DNA of 64,000 nt from Ihuprevotella massiliensis. GTDB taxonomy: Bacteria; Bacteroidota; Bacteroidia; Bacteroidales; Bacteroidaceae. The position numbers and the translations under genes are program-made. How positions within the stretch are numbered: the first letter of the stretch is position 1; the number at the start of each line of letters is the position of its first letter. Of this stretch, positions 8,484-19,500 are shown piece after piece. The stretch spans positions 2,168,127-2,232,126 of the forward strand of contig LT608321.1 in NCBI GenBank assembly GCA_900095835.1, given 5' to 3'. The notes beneath the pieces were generated by a model. The model did not search any database and had not been told where the DNA came from. It worked only from the letters and a program-made list of their open reading frames with translations.

Positions 8484-10976
8484 ATGAAAAAAACAACTTT
8501 GTTCCCACCACAACGCTTCGGCACGGCACCTCTTGCCCTCTGCGCAGCCTTGGTGGCACAAGGGTTCACCCTCGCTGCGATGGCGAGCGGCACACAGTCC
8601 ACAGATGCGGAAGCTCTTTTCCCATCGTCTCTTCCCACACTTTCTTTCCCTCTTGCTCCCACGCAGAGCACAGCAGAGCCTGCTCCCAGCGATCCCCCCT
8701 CAAAGGCACGCCTCACGGTGCAGTTCACCATCACGCGCCAAAGCAGTCACGAAGCCCTCATCGGGGCAACCGTGCGCTGTGATGGCATCATCGGCATCAC
8801 CGACAGCGATGGTAAGTGCTCCATTCGTCTGAAAAACGCCCCCAGCAAAGTGCATGTAGAGGTGAGCTACATCGGCTGCCACAAACTCGTGCGCACACTC
8901 ACCGTGCCTGCCAATGGGCACATCGCTCTTTCACTGCAAGACGCCAGCCAGACGATTCAAGGTGTCACGGTCAATGCGCGTCGCAAGCACACCTCTGTGC
9001 TCCAGCAGTCGGCTGCGGTGAAAAGCACCGACATTGAGAAGGGTGGTGCCACTTCCCTCGCAAAACTTTTAGAAACTATCCCCGGAGTAAGCTCCATCAG
9101 CACGGGAGGAACGATAGCCAAGCCCGTGATTCAGGGCATGCACTCCAGCAGAATTCTCTTGATGAACAATGGGGTGCGCCTCGAAAGCCAAAGTTGGGGA
9201 GCCGACCACGCTCCCGAAGTGGACTACACGGGTTCGAGCATGGTGGAAGTGGTGAAGGGTGCAGAGTGCATCCGCTACGGATTTGGCGCCATGGGTGGAG
9301 TGGTGTTGCTCAACGACGCACCCTTGCCCTACGACAGCACCCGTTTTCACGTCAAAGGTTCGGTGAACACTGGCTACGACACCAATGCTCGTGGTGTTTC
9401 GGGCAGTGGAACCCTCGAAGCAGGCTACAAGCGTTGGGGTATGCGCGTGCACGGCAACTACACCAAGGGAGGTGATTACCACACTGCCGACTACATCCTC
9501 AACAACACTGGCTACAACAACATCGCGCTCTCTGCCATGTTGGGCTATCAAGACAAGCACGTCACTGCCACACTGCTCTCTAGCATCTACTATCAGCGCA
9601 GTGGCATTTATTACGGTTCTAAGATTTCCGACCTCGATCAGCTCATCAAACGCTTCGAGGCAGGACGTCCCGATGTGTCTACTTTGCGCAATTTCTCCTA
9701 CGACATCCAACCCCCTTTCCAACAGTCGCAACACTTCACCGTGAAGGGCGAAGTGAAATGGCGCATCAACGACGACCACCAACTCGACATCATGGGGTCG
9801 TTCCAAGAGAATTTGCGTCAGGAATTTGAAAATCGTAAGAAGCAGCAGTGGAGTTGGATCCCCATGCAAGACTTGATTCTCAAGACCTACAAGTTGGATG
9901 TGACGTGGAATGCCAAATGGCACTTGTGGAACATGACCACAGAGAGCGGATTGGCGAATAGTTATCAGGAAAACTTCAACTATCCCGGCACCAAACAGCC
10001 TGCCTTTGTGCCCAACTTTGCCGCCCTCTCCATGGGAGGTTTCCTCTTGCACAAAGCACAATGGGGCAAACTCCAAGCGGCTCTCGGTTTGCGCTACGAC
10101 TTCCGCGTGATGTCGGTCAATGGCTACACCAGTTTGAGCAACTACACCTACTACGACGACTTCAAACTCTACAGCAACTTCACCTCTTCGCTCGCTGCGC
10201 ACTATCAAATCAGCGACCAGTGGGATGCGCGTGCCAACGTGGGTTGGTCGTGGAGACCACCAGACATCAACGAACTTTATGCCATCGGTTTGCAAGAAGG
10301 TTCTTATTGGGTGGTGGGCAATCGCCACTTAGAGAGTGAGCGTGGCTACAAAGCCGTGTTGGGCACAAAGTGGAGAAACAGCAAATTCTCCGTAGAACCC
10401 AGCATGTTCTATCAGCGCATCGACAGTTACATCTACGACCACATCGGCGATGGTAAAGACCGCTATCACAATCACCCCAGCGGTAAGTATCCCAAGTTCA
10501 TCTACGACCAAGACGATGTGCGTTTGGTGGGTGGAGACATCGAAGCCACTTATCAGCCCATCGAGTCCTTGACCCTCGTGGCAAAAGGTGAATGGATCTA
10601 TGGTCGCAACTTGAGTCGCCAAGACTGGTTGCCTTTCATGCCCTCCGATCGCTATGGGCTTTCTGCCAGCTACAGCAAGACCTTGGGCAGTCGCAAGCAA
10701 TATGTGGCTTCGCTCTCCCTCTCTGGCATCTATGTGACCAAGCAAACGCGCTTCGATCCCGACAAAGACCTCGTGCCCGATTCGCCCGACGCTTATTTCT
10801 TGCTCAACGGAACGGCTGATTTCGCCATCAAACTTCCCCACAAACGCGAAATCAAGTTCATGCTCGTAGGAGACAATGTGCTCAATGCCTTATATAAGGA
10901 ATACACCGACCGTTTCCGCTACTATGCCCACGAGCGTGGCGCCAACTTCTCTCTGAGAACACTCATCAGATTCTAG
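8484..10976 (+). CDS. TonB-dependent outer-membrane receptor, ZnuD-like
   Basis: The 830-residue protein is an outer-membrane beta-barrel energised by TonB. The start at 8484 gives a signal-like N-terminus (MKKTTLFPPQ...). A carboxypeptidase-regulatory-like domain covers about residues 75-160. The plug follows (LAKLLETIPGVSSIS, VIQGMHSSRILLMNNGVRLE, SWGADHAPEVD), then barrel strands to a terminal ...LRTLIRF ending in Phe. The DHAPE plug motif resembles zinc receptors of the ZnuD family, so metal uptake is inferred, not shown. It heads an operon with two lipoproteins and a DUF4876 protein. Confidence 0.85.
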   Translation: MKKTTLFPPQRFGTAPLALCAALVAQGFTLAAMASGTQSTDAEALFPSSLPTLSFPLAPTQSTAEPAPSDPPSKARLTVQFTITRQSSHEALIGATVRCDGIIGITDSDGKCSIRLKNAPSKVHVEVSYIGCHKLVRTLTVPANGHIALSLQDASQTIQGVTVNARRKHTSVLQQSAAVKSTDIEKGGATSLAKLLETIPGVSSISTGGTIAKPVIQGMHSSRILLMNNGVRLESQSWGADHAPEVDYTGSSMVEVVKGAECIRYGFGAMGGVVLLNDAPLPYDSTRFHVKGSVNTGYDTNARGVSGSGTLEAGYKRWGMRVHGNYTKGGDYHTADYILNNTGYNNIALSAMLGYQDKHVTATLLSSIYYQRSGIYYGSKISDLDQLIKRFEAGRPDVSTLRNFSYDIQPPFQQSQHFTVKGEVKWRINDDHQLDIMGSFQENLRQEFENRKKQQWSWIPMQDLILKTYKLDVTWNAKWHLWNMTTESGLANSYQENFNYPGTKQPAFVPNFAALSMGGFLLHKAQWGKLQAALGLRYDFRVMSVNGYTSLSNYTYYDDFKLYSNFTSSLAAHYQISDQWDARANVGWSWRPPDINELYAIGLQEGSYWVVGNRHLESERGYKAVLGTKWRNSKFSVEPSMFYQRIDSYIYDHIGDGKDRYHNHPSGKYPKFIYDQDDVRLVGGDIEATYQPIESLTLVAKGEWIYGRNLSRQDWLPFMPSDRYGLSASYSKTLGSRKQYVASLSLSGIYVTKQTRFDPDKDLVPDSPDAYFLLNGTADFAIKLPHKREIKFMLVGDNVLNALYKEYTDRFRYYAHERGANFSLRTLIRF

Positions 10977-11105
10977 ATTTTTTGCACCCTAGACACTCGA
11001 CTTTGCTGCAAAAGCTCTGTTATCCTCTCTGATTTAAGGCATCTGCCCCAACGAGTCTACCGACTTCGGCACGCGATGTCCCGTTCTCTTCAATGATTCT
11101 TTACA

Positions 11106-12575
11106 ATGAAATCTAGAATATTATCTTACATCGGCACTGGATGTCTGGCACTCGCTGCTCTGGCTAGTTGTTCAGACAACCAAGTTGACGACTTTTTCAA
11201 GAAAATCGTCAAAGCTCCTGCCTCATCCATCGAACGCGATGTCAAGGGCCACGACCAAATCTATGCCGTTCACGCCATCTTGCGCATGGGTTATCCTGGT
11301 GGCACCCTCAATGTTGGTCCTAATGGCGAAGACGAAATCAATGTTTATCGCACCATCCACGAGGCAGGCGACAGTCTTTCGCTCCCAGTGATGCAGGAAA
11401 TCGACATCGCCAAAGACGATAATGGCGAAATGACCATCACCACTGCGCGCGACCACTTCGATGTGGTGGCTTCCGACAAAGTGCTCTATGGCTTGGAATT
11501 GCGCTACTACGACCAAAACGGACTGCTCATCAACCACCAGTTCTCCAGCTATTTCTATAAAACCGACAAACAAGGCAATCAAGTGCCCGACGAAATCAGT
11601 AGTGCGCTCCAAATGCACCAACATTTCTTTGGCATTGGCCACAGCACCCTCGACCAAAATGCCGTTGTCGCTGCTGGTAAAGCCCCCATCGTGTCCAAAG
11701 GTTTGCAAATGGCTTATCCTCGCACCCTCGATGCAACCCCGCATTTCATCGATCGCTACACCTTCCGCGAGAAGGGAGGACAACCCTTGCCTGCCACCAA
11801 ATACAGCACGAGCAACATCTATGCGCCCACTAGTTTTGTTATGGGCGATAACTCCGTGGCTTACAATCCCGACATGGCATGGCGCGCCATCGAAAACAGT
11901 GGTCGCCCCGAGGCTTTGCAAACCATCAGCACACCCGAAGGCAATATGCGCCTTTTCCAAACTGTGGAAGGCACAAAACTCAATGAGCTGACCCCCGAAC
12001 TCTTCAGTTACGAATATCGCGACACCGACCCTGTGGAAGAAGAAATCGGTAAACTCTTTGTGGAGTCTTACAATGACGACTTCATCGACCCCGACACCAA
12101 CTTGCCCCGTCAGCGTTATAGCCACACCGTGAGCTTGTTGCGCCAAGAGCGTAGCCTTGATGCCGGTAAGCCCTTCGACCGACTCGGATTCAAAGGCATC
12201 TTGCGCTTCAAACGCAAAGACGTGCAGTTCTCTCTGCAAGCGCGCATCTGCAACATCCTCAACCGTGGACAACAGCAAGCCGGTGCTGGAGCGACTTCTC
12301 AAGACAAGCCTGCCAAATATACCAACGTGAGCAACTCTGCTATCGGGTACGTGTGGGATTTCAACCAAATACAACCCGGTTGGGACAACTTCGACATCGA
12401 CTATCCGTTGCCCATTCGCGTCATTGCCGACACCGACGACGGAGAAGAACAGTGTGTCAAAGACATCCAACGCTTCTATCCCAATGCCAATGCGGCTAAT
12501 CTCTGGCGCATGCTCTCAGAGCCACAAAGTTATTTCTCTTCCTATCGATTCAGACAAAGCACCGTATTATTCTAA
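11106..12575 (+). CDS. Lipoprotein, paralogue of the next gene
   Basis: The 489-residue protein has a lipoprotein signal (LALAALASC, lipobox Cys at about residue 22), so it is probably anchored in the outer membrane. I do not recognise a named family. A local His cluster (MHQHFFGIGH, about residues 174-183) could bind metal. It shares with the following protein the block LFxYxYRDT and a later DR-G-KG motif, so the two are diverged paralogues. Its stop codon overlaps the next start by one base (TAATG), which implies translational coupling and a shared complex with the receptor. Confidence 0.75.
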   Translation: MKSRILSYIGTGCLALAALASCSDNQVDDFFKKIVKAPASSIERDVKGHDQIYAVHAILRMGYPGGTLNVGPNGEDEINVYRTIHEAGDSLSLPVMQEIDIAKDDNGEMTITTARDHFDVVASDKVLYGLELRYYDQNGLLINHQFSSYFYKTDKQGNQVPDEISSALQMHQHFFGIGHSTLDQNAVVAAGKAPIVSKGLQMAYPRTLDATPHFIDRYTFREKGGQPLPATKYSTSNIYAPTSFVMGDNSVAYNPDMAWRAIENSGRPEALQTISTPEGNMRLFQTVEGTKLNELTPELFSYEYRDTDPVEEEIGKLFVESYNDDFIDPDTNLPRQRYSHTVSLLRQERSLDAGKPFDRLGFKGILRFKRKDVQFSLQARICNILNRGQQQAGAGATSQDKPAKYTNVSNSAIGYVWDFNQIQPGWDNFDIDYPLPIRVIADTDDGEEQCVKDIQRFYPNANAANLWRMLSEPQSYFSSYRFRQSTVLF

Positions 12576-13978
12576 TGACTAAGTTATCCACCATTTCCGC
12601 CTGTTTGTTGGCAGTCGGATGTCTCACCACTTCGTGCGACGACTTTGTCTTTGGCAACGTCCACGTCAACTATGATGACAATCCTCTAGAAGCTAAGCCC
12701 ATTGCTCGCTCTGGTGCCGACCATTATGTCGATAGTCTCACCAAAATCAAGACGAACGATGCGATGGCGAACCCCGATCCCAATGGAGCCTTCAACAACT
12801 GGTCCACTTGTTTGGCGATGTTCAAGGAAGGACACTCCCACGGTGACGGTAAGATGCACGGCAACTTTGTCTATCGCAACGCACCTTGGAAACAAGAAGA
12901 GTTTGCCATCATTCGCAACAACACCACACAATGGCCCACCGTTGAGGTGCAACGCTCCTCCACGGTCACTTATCTGGAGTCGGTGGACGGCAAACAAGGA
13001 CCCGACTACATCCGCATCATTGGCGGAAAACTCAAACGCTGGGGACTTTGCCTCTACTTCTTCAACAAAGAAGGCAAGCTCATGAATGATGACATCCTCA
13101 ATCATTCCGACGAATACCAGATTTTCTTCACCGTCAGCGATGTAGACGACAAGGGCAATCCTTATGACGTGATGGACTGCCGTGGCAAATGGACTTACGA
13201 CCCTAAGAGCAAAGACCCCTTGAAGAAAGGCACCGTGGACCCCACGCCCATCAAGGCTACTGCCTTTGCCAATGCCACCACGTGGAAGCAGCGCGCCGAA
13301 TTGTCTTCAAAACTCTTTGAATACACCTATCGCGACACTTGGACACACGGGGTGATGGGCGATGGTGCACGCGAATTGTTCAACCAGCGTTTGCTCCCAC
13401 CGCTCGACAAGTCGGCAATGGACTATGCCGTGGCTCCCTACGACCAAGACCGCGTGGGCTTGAAAGGACACTTCAATTTCGACATCGACCTCGGAGAAAC
13501 CGACAAACACCACGTGCAATGGCCCTATCTCATTGCCAATCGTCCAGATTTCGTCACGGGACAACCAGCGCTATACACGCGTCCCACCTATCTCTTGCCG
13601 AAGTTCTATCTTTCTGTCCGTGTCATGAAATGTCCTAAGGGCAAAAAGGCACTCATTCCTCGCGATGAATATCTGAAACGCCACTCCACCTATCAATTTG
13701 TCAGCCAACGCATCTGCGCGGATGCCACTAATCCCGACGAAGCCAAAGAATACGGACAAGACTCTGAATGGAAAGAAGTGTTGCGCTTCAACATCCCCAT
13801 CAAAATCTATTGCAGCAGCTTCGATACCGACCCCACAGGCGTAGATGCCAACGACCCGCTCTACTATTTCATGGGACGCGAGATTGGTCTTACACCCGAA
13901 GAAGCCCTTGAAGCTGCACAAAACGTGCAAACGCACGGCATCGGTGGTGGTTCCGGCTTTGGCAACTGGTTCCTCTAA
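12575..13978 (+). CDS. Lipoprotein with HxH motif, receptor partner
   Basis: The 467-residue protein has a lipoprotein signal (AVGCLTTSC). It contains GHSHGDGKMHGNF at about residues 88-100, a His-rich segment of the kind used to bind zinc or another transition metal. The middle has LFEYTYRDT and DRVGLKGHFNFD, shared with the preceding gene. No named family is recognised. A surface-exposed metal-capturing partner of the receptor is a reasonable inference. Another possibility is a general substrate-binding lipoprotein as in other TonB systems. Confidence 0.75.
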   Translation: MTKLSTISACLLAVGCLTTSCDDFVFGNVHVNYDDNPLEAKPIARSGADHYVDSLTKIKTNDAMANPDPNGAFNNWSTCLAMFKEGHSHGDGKMHGNFVYRNAPWKQEEFAIIRNNTTQWPTVEVQRSSTVTYLESVDGKQGPDYIRIIGGKLKRWGLCLYFFNKEGKLMNDDILNHSDEYQIFFTVSDVDDKGNPYDVMDCRGKWTYDPKSKDPLKKGTVDPTPIKATAFANATTWKQRAELSSKLFEYTYRDTWTHGVMGDGARELFNQRLLPPLDKSAMDYAVAPYDQDRVGLKGHFNFDIDLGETDKHHVQWPYLIANRPDFVTGQPALYTRPTYLLPKFYLSVRVMKCPKGKKALIPRDEYLKRHSTYQFVSQRICADATNPDEAKEYGQDSEWKEVLRFNIPIKIYCSSFDTDPTGVDANDPLYYFMGREIGLTPEEALEAAQNVQTHGIGGGSGFGNWFL

Positions 13979-14191
13979 CCAGTAAAGGCTAAACACAGCC
14001 CACCACCACACCACAAAACACTGAGCCGAAGTGAAGCCCTCGCCTTTTGAGGGCGCACTTTAGGACTCAAACGCGATGTGGCAAGGCGCATGTCGCCCTG
14101 TCATTCGCTAGTATCGCATCTCTGGAAAGTGTTTTTATCTTGACGAAGAGATGCTCTCCTCCACACATATTATAGTCATATCATTACCACA

Positions 14192-15382
14192 ATGAAAAAG
14201 ATTTTCTATTCTCTCCTCGCGCTTCTCGCCTTCGGATTGGGCAGTTGCCAACGCGAAACTGGACTCACCAACGTCCAAACGTCTGAAACCACCACCGATC
14301 ACCTCATCATCAAAGAGGTGTTCTACGCGGGTCACGCTATGGTTCGCACTCCGTCCACTGACTACGGTGGAGGCTATACGCCTTTCCCCGGTGGCGGCGG
14401 TTATGGCGATGACACAGATTCTGACACTGACGCAGATTCTACTTCTGAAGATTCTACAAGCGCTGCAGAAACAACGTCTACTCGTGCTGCATCTTCGGCA
14501 AAGCGTTACTACTCTCGTGTGGATAACGACCAATACATCACCATCTACAATCCTTCTAAGCAAACGCTTTACCTCGATAGCTTGGCGATTGTGACCAACC
14601 AAATCGACCCTCGCATCATCTTTGAATTTGCTCCTGGCGACAACTTTGTCAACTCCTATTATGGTGTAAACAGCATTATGTGTTTCCCTGGCAAAGGCAA
14701 GGACTTCCCTGTGAAGCCCGGTCAAACCATTGTGATTGTCAATCATGCCGTAGACCATGCTAAGGACTATGAGAAGTATCTTGAAGAGAATGGCGAAAAC
14801 CTCAAGGAATATGAAGGCATCGACCAATTCCTCGACCTCTCTAAGGCTGACTTTGAGTGGAGTCCCAGCACCGACAAGAACAACAACCCCAATGTGCCCG
14901 ATTTGACGCCCATCACGCCCAGTCGCGCCATGGCAACTGTTTCTGAAGCTGTGGGTCTAGCACTCGTGCGTTTGCCTTGGTCGCCTGCCACCTTTGCCCA
15001 ATTTGCAAAGCGCAATCCCGAAGCTGACAAAAAAGCCAAGGTGGAAAACCCCATTCACTACATCAACGTCACCAACACCGACTTTGCTGACTTCGTGGCA
15101 GTTGAAATTCCTTTCGGTAAAGTCATCGACTGCATGACCATTTGTCCTCGTAAGCGTTTCCAAATGCGTCCTTCTAAGTTGGACAAAGGCTTCCTCGGTG
15201 TAGCTGAAGAAAACTTCTCTACTTACAACAATGAAAATATCCTCAAGGTGATGGGTCTCTCTCTCCAACGTAAGTTTGACGGTAAGGGATTTGTCGACAC
15301 TGACAACACGACCCTCGACTTTGAAGTGAAGCCTGCCACACTTTCTCGCAAGCCTGTGGCAACTGATAAGCCCGCAAAGTAA
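14192..15382 (+). CDS. DUF4876 family lipoprotein
   Basis: The 396-residue protein begins with a lipoprotein signal (LLAFGLGSC). A Gly/Asp/Ser/Thr-rich linker covers about residues 60-105. The DUF4876-like body follows: LIIKEVFYAGH, DQYITIYNPSKQTLYLDSLAI, DFPVKPGQTIVIVNHAVDH. This family is common beside TonB receptors in Bacteroidetes and has no proven role. It is the last gene of the receptor operon, 213 bp after the previous one and just ahead of a strong terminator. The C-terminal 40 residues carry Lys-Pro repeats. Confidence 0.8.
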   Translation: MKKIFYSLLALLAFGLGSCQRETGLTNVQTSETTTDHLIIKEVFYAGHAMVRTPSTDYGGGYTPFPGGGGYGDDTDSDTDADSTSEDSTSAAETTSTRAASSAKRYYSRVDNDQYITIYNPSKQTLYLDSLAIVTNQIDPRIIFEFAPGDNFVNSYYGVNSIMCFPGKGKDFPVKPGQTIVIVNHAVDHAKDYEKYLEENGENLKEYEGIDQFLDLSKADFEWSPSTDKNNNPNVPDLTPITPSRAMATVSEAVGLALVRLPWSPATFAQFAKRNPEADKKAKVENPIHYINVTNTDFADFVAVEIPFGKVIDCMTICPRKRFQMRPSKLDKGFLGVAEENFSTYNNENILKVMGLSLQRKFDGKGFVDTDNTTLDFEVKPATLSRKPVATDKPAK

Positions 15383-15389
15383 TCACTAC

Positions 15390-15412
15390 AACGGTCTAAT
15401 GACCGATTTGAG
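15390..15412. repeat. Copy of the CGGTC-TAAT-GACCG stem-loop unit
   Basis: A CGGTCTAATGACCGATTTG unit recurs at 51.25 kb and, inverted, at 51.09 kb. Each copy contains a CGGTC/GACCG palindrome. It may be an end of a lost insertion sequence. Confidence 0.5.
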
Positions 15413-15444
15413 GTAATACAAACCTCTTGCTTATGATATCCAAT

Positions 15445-15485
15445 AAGCCCCTGAGTTTCTTCTCGAGACTCAGGGGCTTTCTTGT
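15445..15485 (+). terminator. Terminator of the receptor operon
   Basis: An 11-bp perfect stem (15445-15455 with 15469-15479) is followed by TTTCTT. It lies 62 bp after the DUF4876 stop codon. Confidence 0.8.
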
Positions 15486-15624
15486 GTTGGTATTCTCGGT
15501 TCTCCTCATTGCAACTGAGGGAAACCGCAGAGATATAGTTGTTCCTTCCTTGTGTGAGGGTTATTCCGTCAGAGAGATGGAAATTCCCTTCTGTAGATAA
15601 GGGCAGTTTTGTTGGGAATTGCGC

Positions 15625-16215
15625 TCATCGTTTGATGCTGCCATCGCGCTGCACCCACACCGTGTCGGACTGGTCGGAGTCGTCACTATTTGCGGCATCG
15701 TCGTGAGCACTACTGCCATTGCGGTGCGTCACCTTGTGGGCATCTTCGTCCTTGTTGAAGACGGCATCGACCGCCCACGAGAGGACACCGCTCACAGGGC
15801 GATAGAGCACGGATTTCTCCACACGCTCTTCGTTGAGAATGCCCAGACTGTGCATGGCAGTGAGGAGACACGAGAGGAGAATCACATATTTGATGAGCGA
15901 AAGTCCTGCTCCTGCGGCAGCGTTGATGCTGCCCAGTTGGAGTGTGCGCAACACCTTGGTGAGGAGTGTGGCAGCGAAGCCCAGTGCGAGGGGGATGATG
16001 ATCCACAAGAGGAAGAAGGCGACGATGTTGGTCACCATGTTTACTTGTCTTCCCGTGGCGACAGCGAGGGTTTCGCCAAAGACAGAGTAGGCTAGGGAGG
16101 CGCCAAAAAGACCTACCAAAATACCAGCGGTGGAGAGGACTTCGCGGAGAAGTCCTGCACGCCAACCATTATATAGGCTCCAGCCTATGATAACGAGGAT
16201 AAATAAATCAAGCAT
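15625..16215 (-). CDS. CvpA family inner-membrane protein
   Basis: The 196-residue protein has four hydrophobic segments (about residues 2-20, 25-45, 62-85 and 100-122) and the family pattern MLDLFILVIIGWSLYNGWRAGLLREV. The polar C-terminal tail is rich in Asp and Ser. CvpA proteins are needed for colicin V production in E. coli and have a general envelope role. Its start codon abuts a heptamer repeat element that separates it from the large gene upstream. Confidence 0.85.
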   Translation of the reverse strand: MLDLFILVIIGWSLYNGWRAGLLREVLSTAGILVGLFGASLAYSVFGETLAVATGRQVNMVTNIVAFFLLWIIIPLALGFAATLLTKVLRTLQLGSINAAAGAGLSLIKYVILLSCLLTAMHSLGILNEERVEKSVLYRPVSGVLSWAVDAVFNKDEDAHKVTHRNGSSAHDDAANSDDSDQSDTVWVQRDGSIKR

Positions 16216-16522
16216 ATTAGACGTTAGAGGGTCGCAGACCCTTTTTCGCTCGCCACGACAAGCGTGGCTCGAGCATATTAGACGTTAGAGTTTAGACGTT
16301 AGACGTTAGATTTTAGACGTTAGACGTTAGAGGGTCGCAGACTTTTTTTAGAGTTTAGATGTTTAGACGTTAGATTTTAGACGTTAGACGTTAGAGGGTG
16401 GCAAATCCTTTTTAGAATTTAGAATTTAGAGTTCAGAAGTCGTTAGTCACCTATTGCCGCATGGCTCTAGCGTCTAACGTCTAGCGTCTAATATCTAATA
16501 TCTAACGTCTAATCTCTAACGT
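16216..16522. repeat. TTAGACG heptamer repeat element, locus 2
   Basis: The left arm has direct TTAGACG heptamers and the right arm has the complement CGTCTAA, so the element can fold back on itself. Between them lie copies of the GGTCGCAGACCC core (about 16229-16274). The element fills the whole gap between the flanking genes. Confidence 0.85.
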
Positions 16523-19500
16523 CTAATATCTAATTCCCAGCTTAGAGAGGATGTTGCGTTCCTTTTCGTAGTGCACATCGAGGGAATGTCCGAGAGTCGT
16601 ATCTTTGAGGTTGTAGAATTTCTCCAGACCACCGAATTGACCAGCAGGGATCACCTCGCAAAGCACCACCTGTTCGAAGTCAGGGCGCACCAATTTGTTG
16701 CCTGCCGAGAGCATCTTTCCTTCGGGTATGCGGTCGATGTCGTCGAGGCGGAAGAAGCGGTTGCCGTGGTCATCGCGATAAGCCATGAGCAGTGCATCGC
16801 CAGGCGCCACAGGGCAGAAGAAGAGCGGCGTACGTTCGTTGTAGCGTTTGAAGTGCTTGTTGCGAATCTTGTCCAGACAGAGTTCCATCGGCACGCGGTT
16901 CACCACCCCGTCTTCGTAGACCATGAGGAGCGAACCCTTCTCTTCGCGGTCGTGCACAGCAAGTGTGAGCCAACCTTCGTCCCAGTTCTCTTGGTCCATC
17001 ACGCACCATTCGCCCTGGTCGTAGAATCGGAGATAAGCCACCGTGTCGATGCCATAGTTCTCATCCCAGCTGTTCACCACATTAGAGCGGATGAGCGAAG
17101 TGTGCGTCTGTTTCAGCAGGGTGAGTGCATCGAGCTGTTGTGCCGAGTCGTCCGCATTTTGTGCCGCAGTGTCGGAGGAAGAAGCCGGCGAGAGGTCACT
17201 TTGAGCATCGGGGTGGGTAGTCGCAGTTGCAAGGTCCGTGCCATTTGCAGGCGCATCCGCATCCTTGTGAACCGCTGTCGCAGCAGAGCCCACCGCATTC
17301 GCATTGGCAGAGAGCGTCGCAGCCTTAGTTCCCTCCTCGAGACCAGAAGCCGAGGCATTCCAGTCCGCCGCTGTGCCCTTCTCATCGCGAGCCGCCATGA
17401 GTTTGCGCACCATTTCTGCCGAAGCAATGTAGCGCGAACTAGAGCCTTGTCGCACGAAATACGAATTGTCGAGCGCCACCGGTTCGTCACTTGCAGGGAT
17501 GTGAAATGCCAGCACCACGTGTTTGCCAGCCGGCAGTTGTTCGTCGCGCACGCGGTCGTTGATGGCCACGCCAAATTTGCGGAAGATGCTGTCGCGCACG
17601 TGGCGTTTCAAGCGGTCGAGGTCGCCCTTGAAATAGAGCAAATCTTCCGACAGACCGCAAGCCACCCCCGCATCGTTCACGCCCAAGAGCAGCGTACCGC
17701 CTTGCGCATTGAGCATACCGCACACCACCTTCATGAGGTTGTGCGTCTGTTCCTCCAGGTTGGGGCGCATATCGTTGTCGGGCGGGTAGACCGTGCTCGT
17801 CTTAAATTCCAGTCGCTGTCCTTCGCATCCGAAGGTGTAGCTTTGTGGCAAATCCACTTCGATGTGGAGCAACTGTTTGATTTGTTGGCGAATCTCCTCC
17901 TGTTGTCCTTCGAGGGGGAATCCCGAAGTGAGGTTGAAAGAGAGAATGAGACGCGCCAGTTGCACGAGTCTGTGTGAAGCAGGATAATCCTTCATCGTCT
18001 GCCACAAGAAGTCGTTTTGTTTTTCGTCGCCTGTGGCACTGAGCAGTCGCATCTCGGTGAGTTGTTCGCGCAAGAGCGGATAGCGGTCGATGATGGTGTC
18101 GGCATTGCGCACGATGCGTTCCACCTCCTCGAGATTGATTTGGCGGTTCACGCCATAGTGTTCAATTTGTCGGAGAAACTGACGGCGCGTGTCGAAATAT
18201 TGCATCGACTCTTTGTGCTCGAGCATTCGCGCCATGATGTGTGCCACCGAGAGGAAGGCATAGGCTTTGGCGTGATCCTCCTCCAGCATCGCTTGATGGT
18301 CGAGGATTTGGAGCAAGAGGTGTATATCGTTGTTGTTCCACATCACCACTTCTTCCTCGTCCAGTGCCGCATTGTCGCAGTCACTGGCTTCAGCAGAGTT
18401 AGCAACTTCAGTTGCATCCTCCTCATACACCTCGCCATTGGCATAGTCCACGAGGAAGTTTTCAGCCACCTCCTTCATGTTCACCGGCACTGCGGAGAAG
18501 TCCACCGCTTCGGCACGGAGAGAGCGCACGTTGTCCACATGGGTCAGGCGCACTTGCACATCATCGCCCGGCACGCATTCCAAGTCGTCGGGCACATTGA
18601 CCAGCACCACATATCCCTCCTCGGTGACTCCACGGTAGAGTTGTCCAGCGTAGCCATAGAGATGGCAGTTGGTGAGGCGATCTTCCTCCATGAAGTCCTG
18701 CACCCATTCGTGCATTTTTTCCAAGATGAGCGGTTGCGCGTTGAAGAGCAAGCGGTCGTCTTCCGCTTCGGGGTTCGCCCACCCCATCACCTTCACCTCG
18801 AAGAGGAGCGGACGTCCCTCAAAGTTGAACGAGTCGAGGGTGAAGAAAGGATTGTAGAAAAACATTCCCGTGTCTTGTCCTTTGACATAAGTGTCGATCC
18901 ATCCTTCGCCGCGGTAGCTTTCGTCTTCGATGATGCAGTAAAATCGCGTCTGTTCGTAGGGGTGACGGCGTTGCACGCGCACTTTCACCGTCGTGCCCAC
19001 ATCGGGAATGGTCTTGCGCACCACGGGAGTAGGTGCCACCACCACCTCTTGATGAGGCGAGAAGAGGGCGCGTTCCACATCGCTCCACCACGTCGTCCAT
19101 TCAGAGAGCGAAGCCCCAGCGGCAATGCGGTAGCGTGAAGGTTCTTCGAGCATGAGTTGAAGTCCGTGCCAGTCCATCAGGCCTTCGGGCAGCACGTTGC
19201 GCACCGGTTCGGCAGTGAGCGTGGGCACCAGTTGCAGTCCTTCGCGTGAGAGCGACAGGCGCACCAATTCCGACTCATAGGAGTGGGGAATCAGGGTAGC
19301 CACGGCAGGTTGTGCCTCGAGCATGCGGTGCGCTAGAATGTCAAACTGTCGGAAATCTTGGCTCCACACCAGTGCACTCTGGAAGGGTTCTGGTTTGATG
19401 AGGTTCCAGAAGGCGCGGTCCATGAGCAGGCGTGCCATGTGTCGCGAAGAGTCCTCGTCGGTGATGGTGCGTTGAGGCGCCACGAGCGAGAGATAATAGT

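Noticed and set aside
9069-12470. Long antisense frames opposite the receptor and first lipoprotein
   Set aside because: They are shadows of the codon use of well-supported genes on the other strand.
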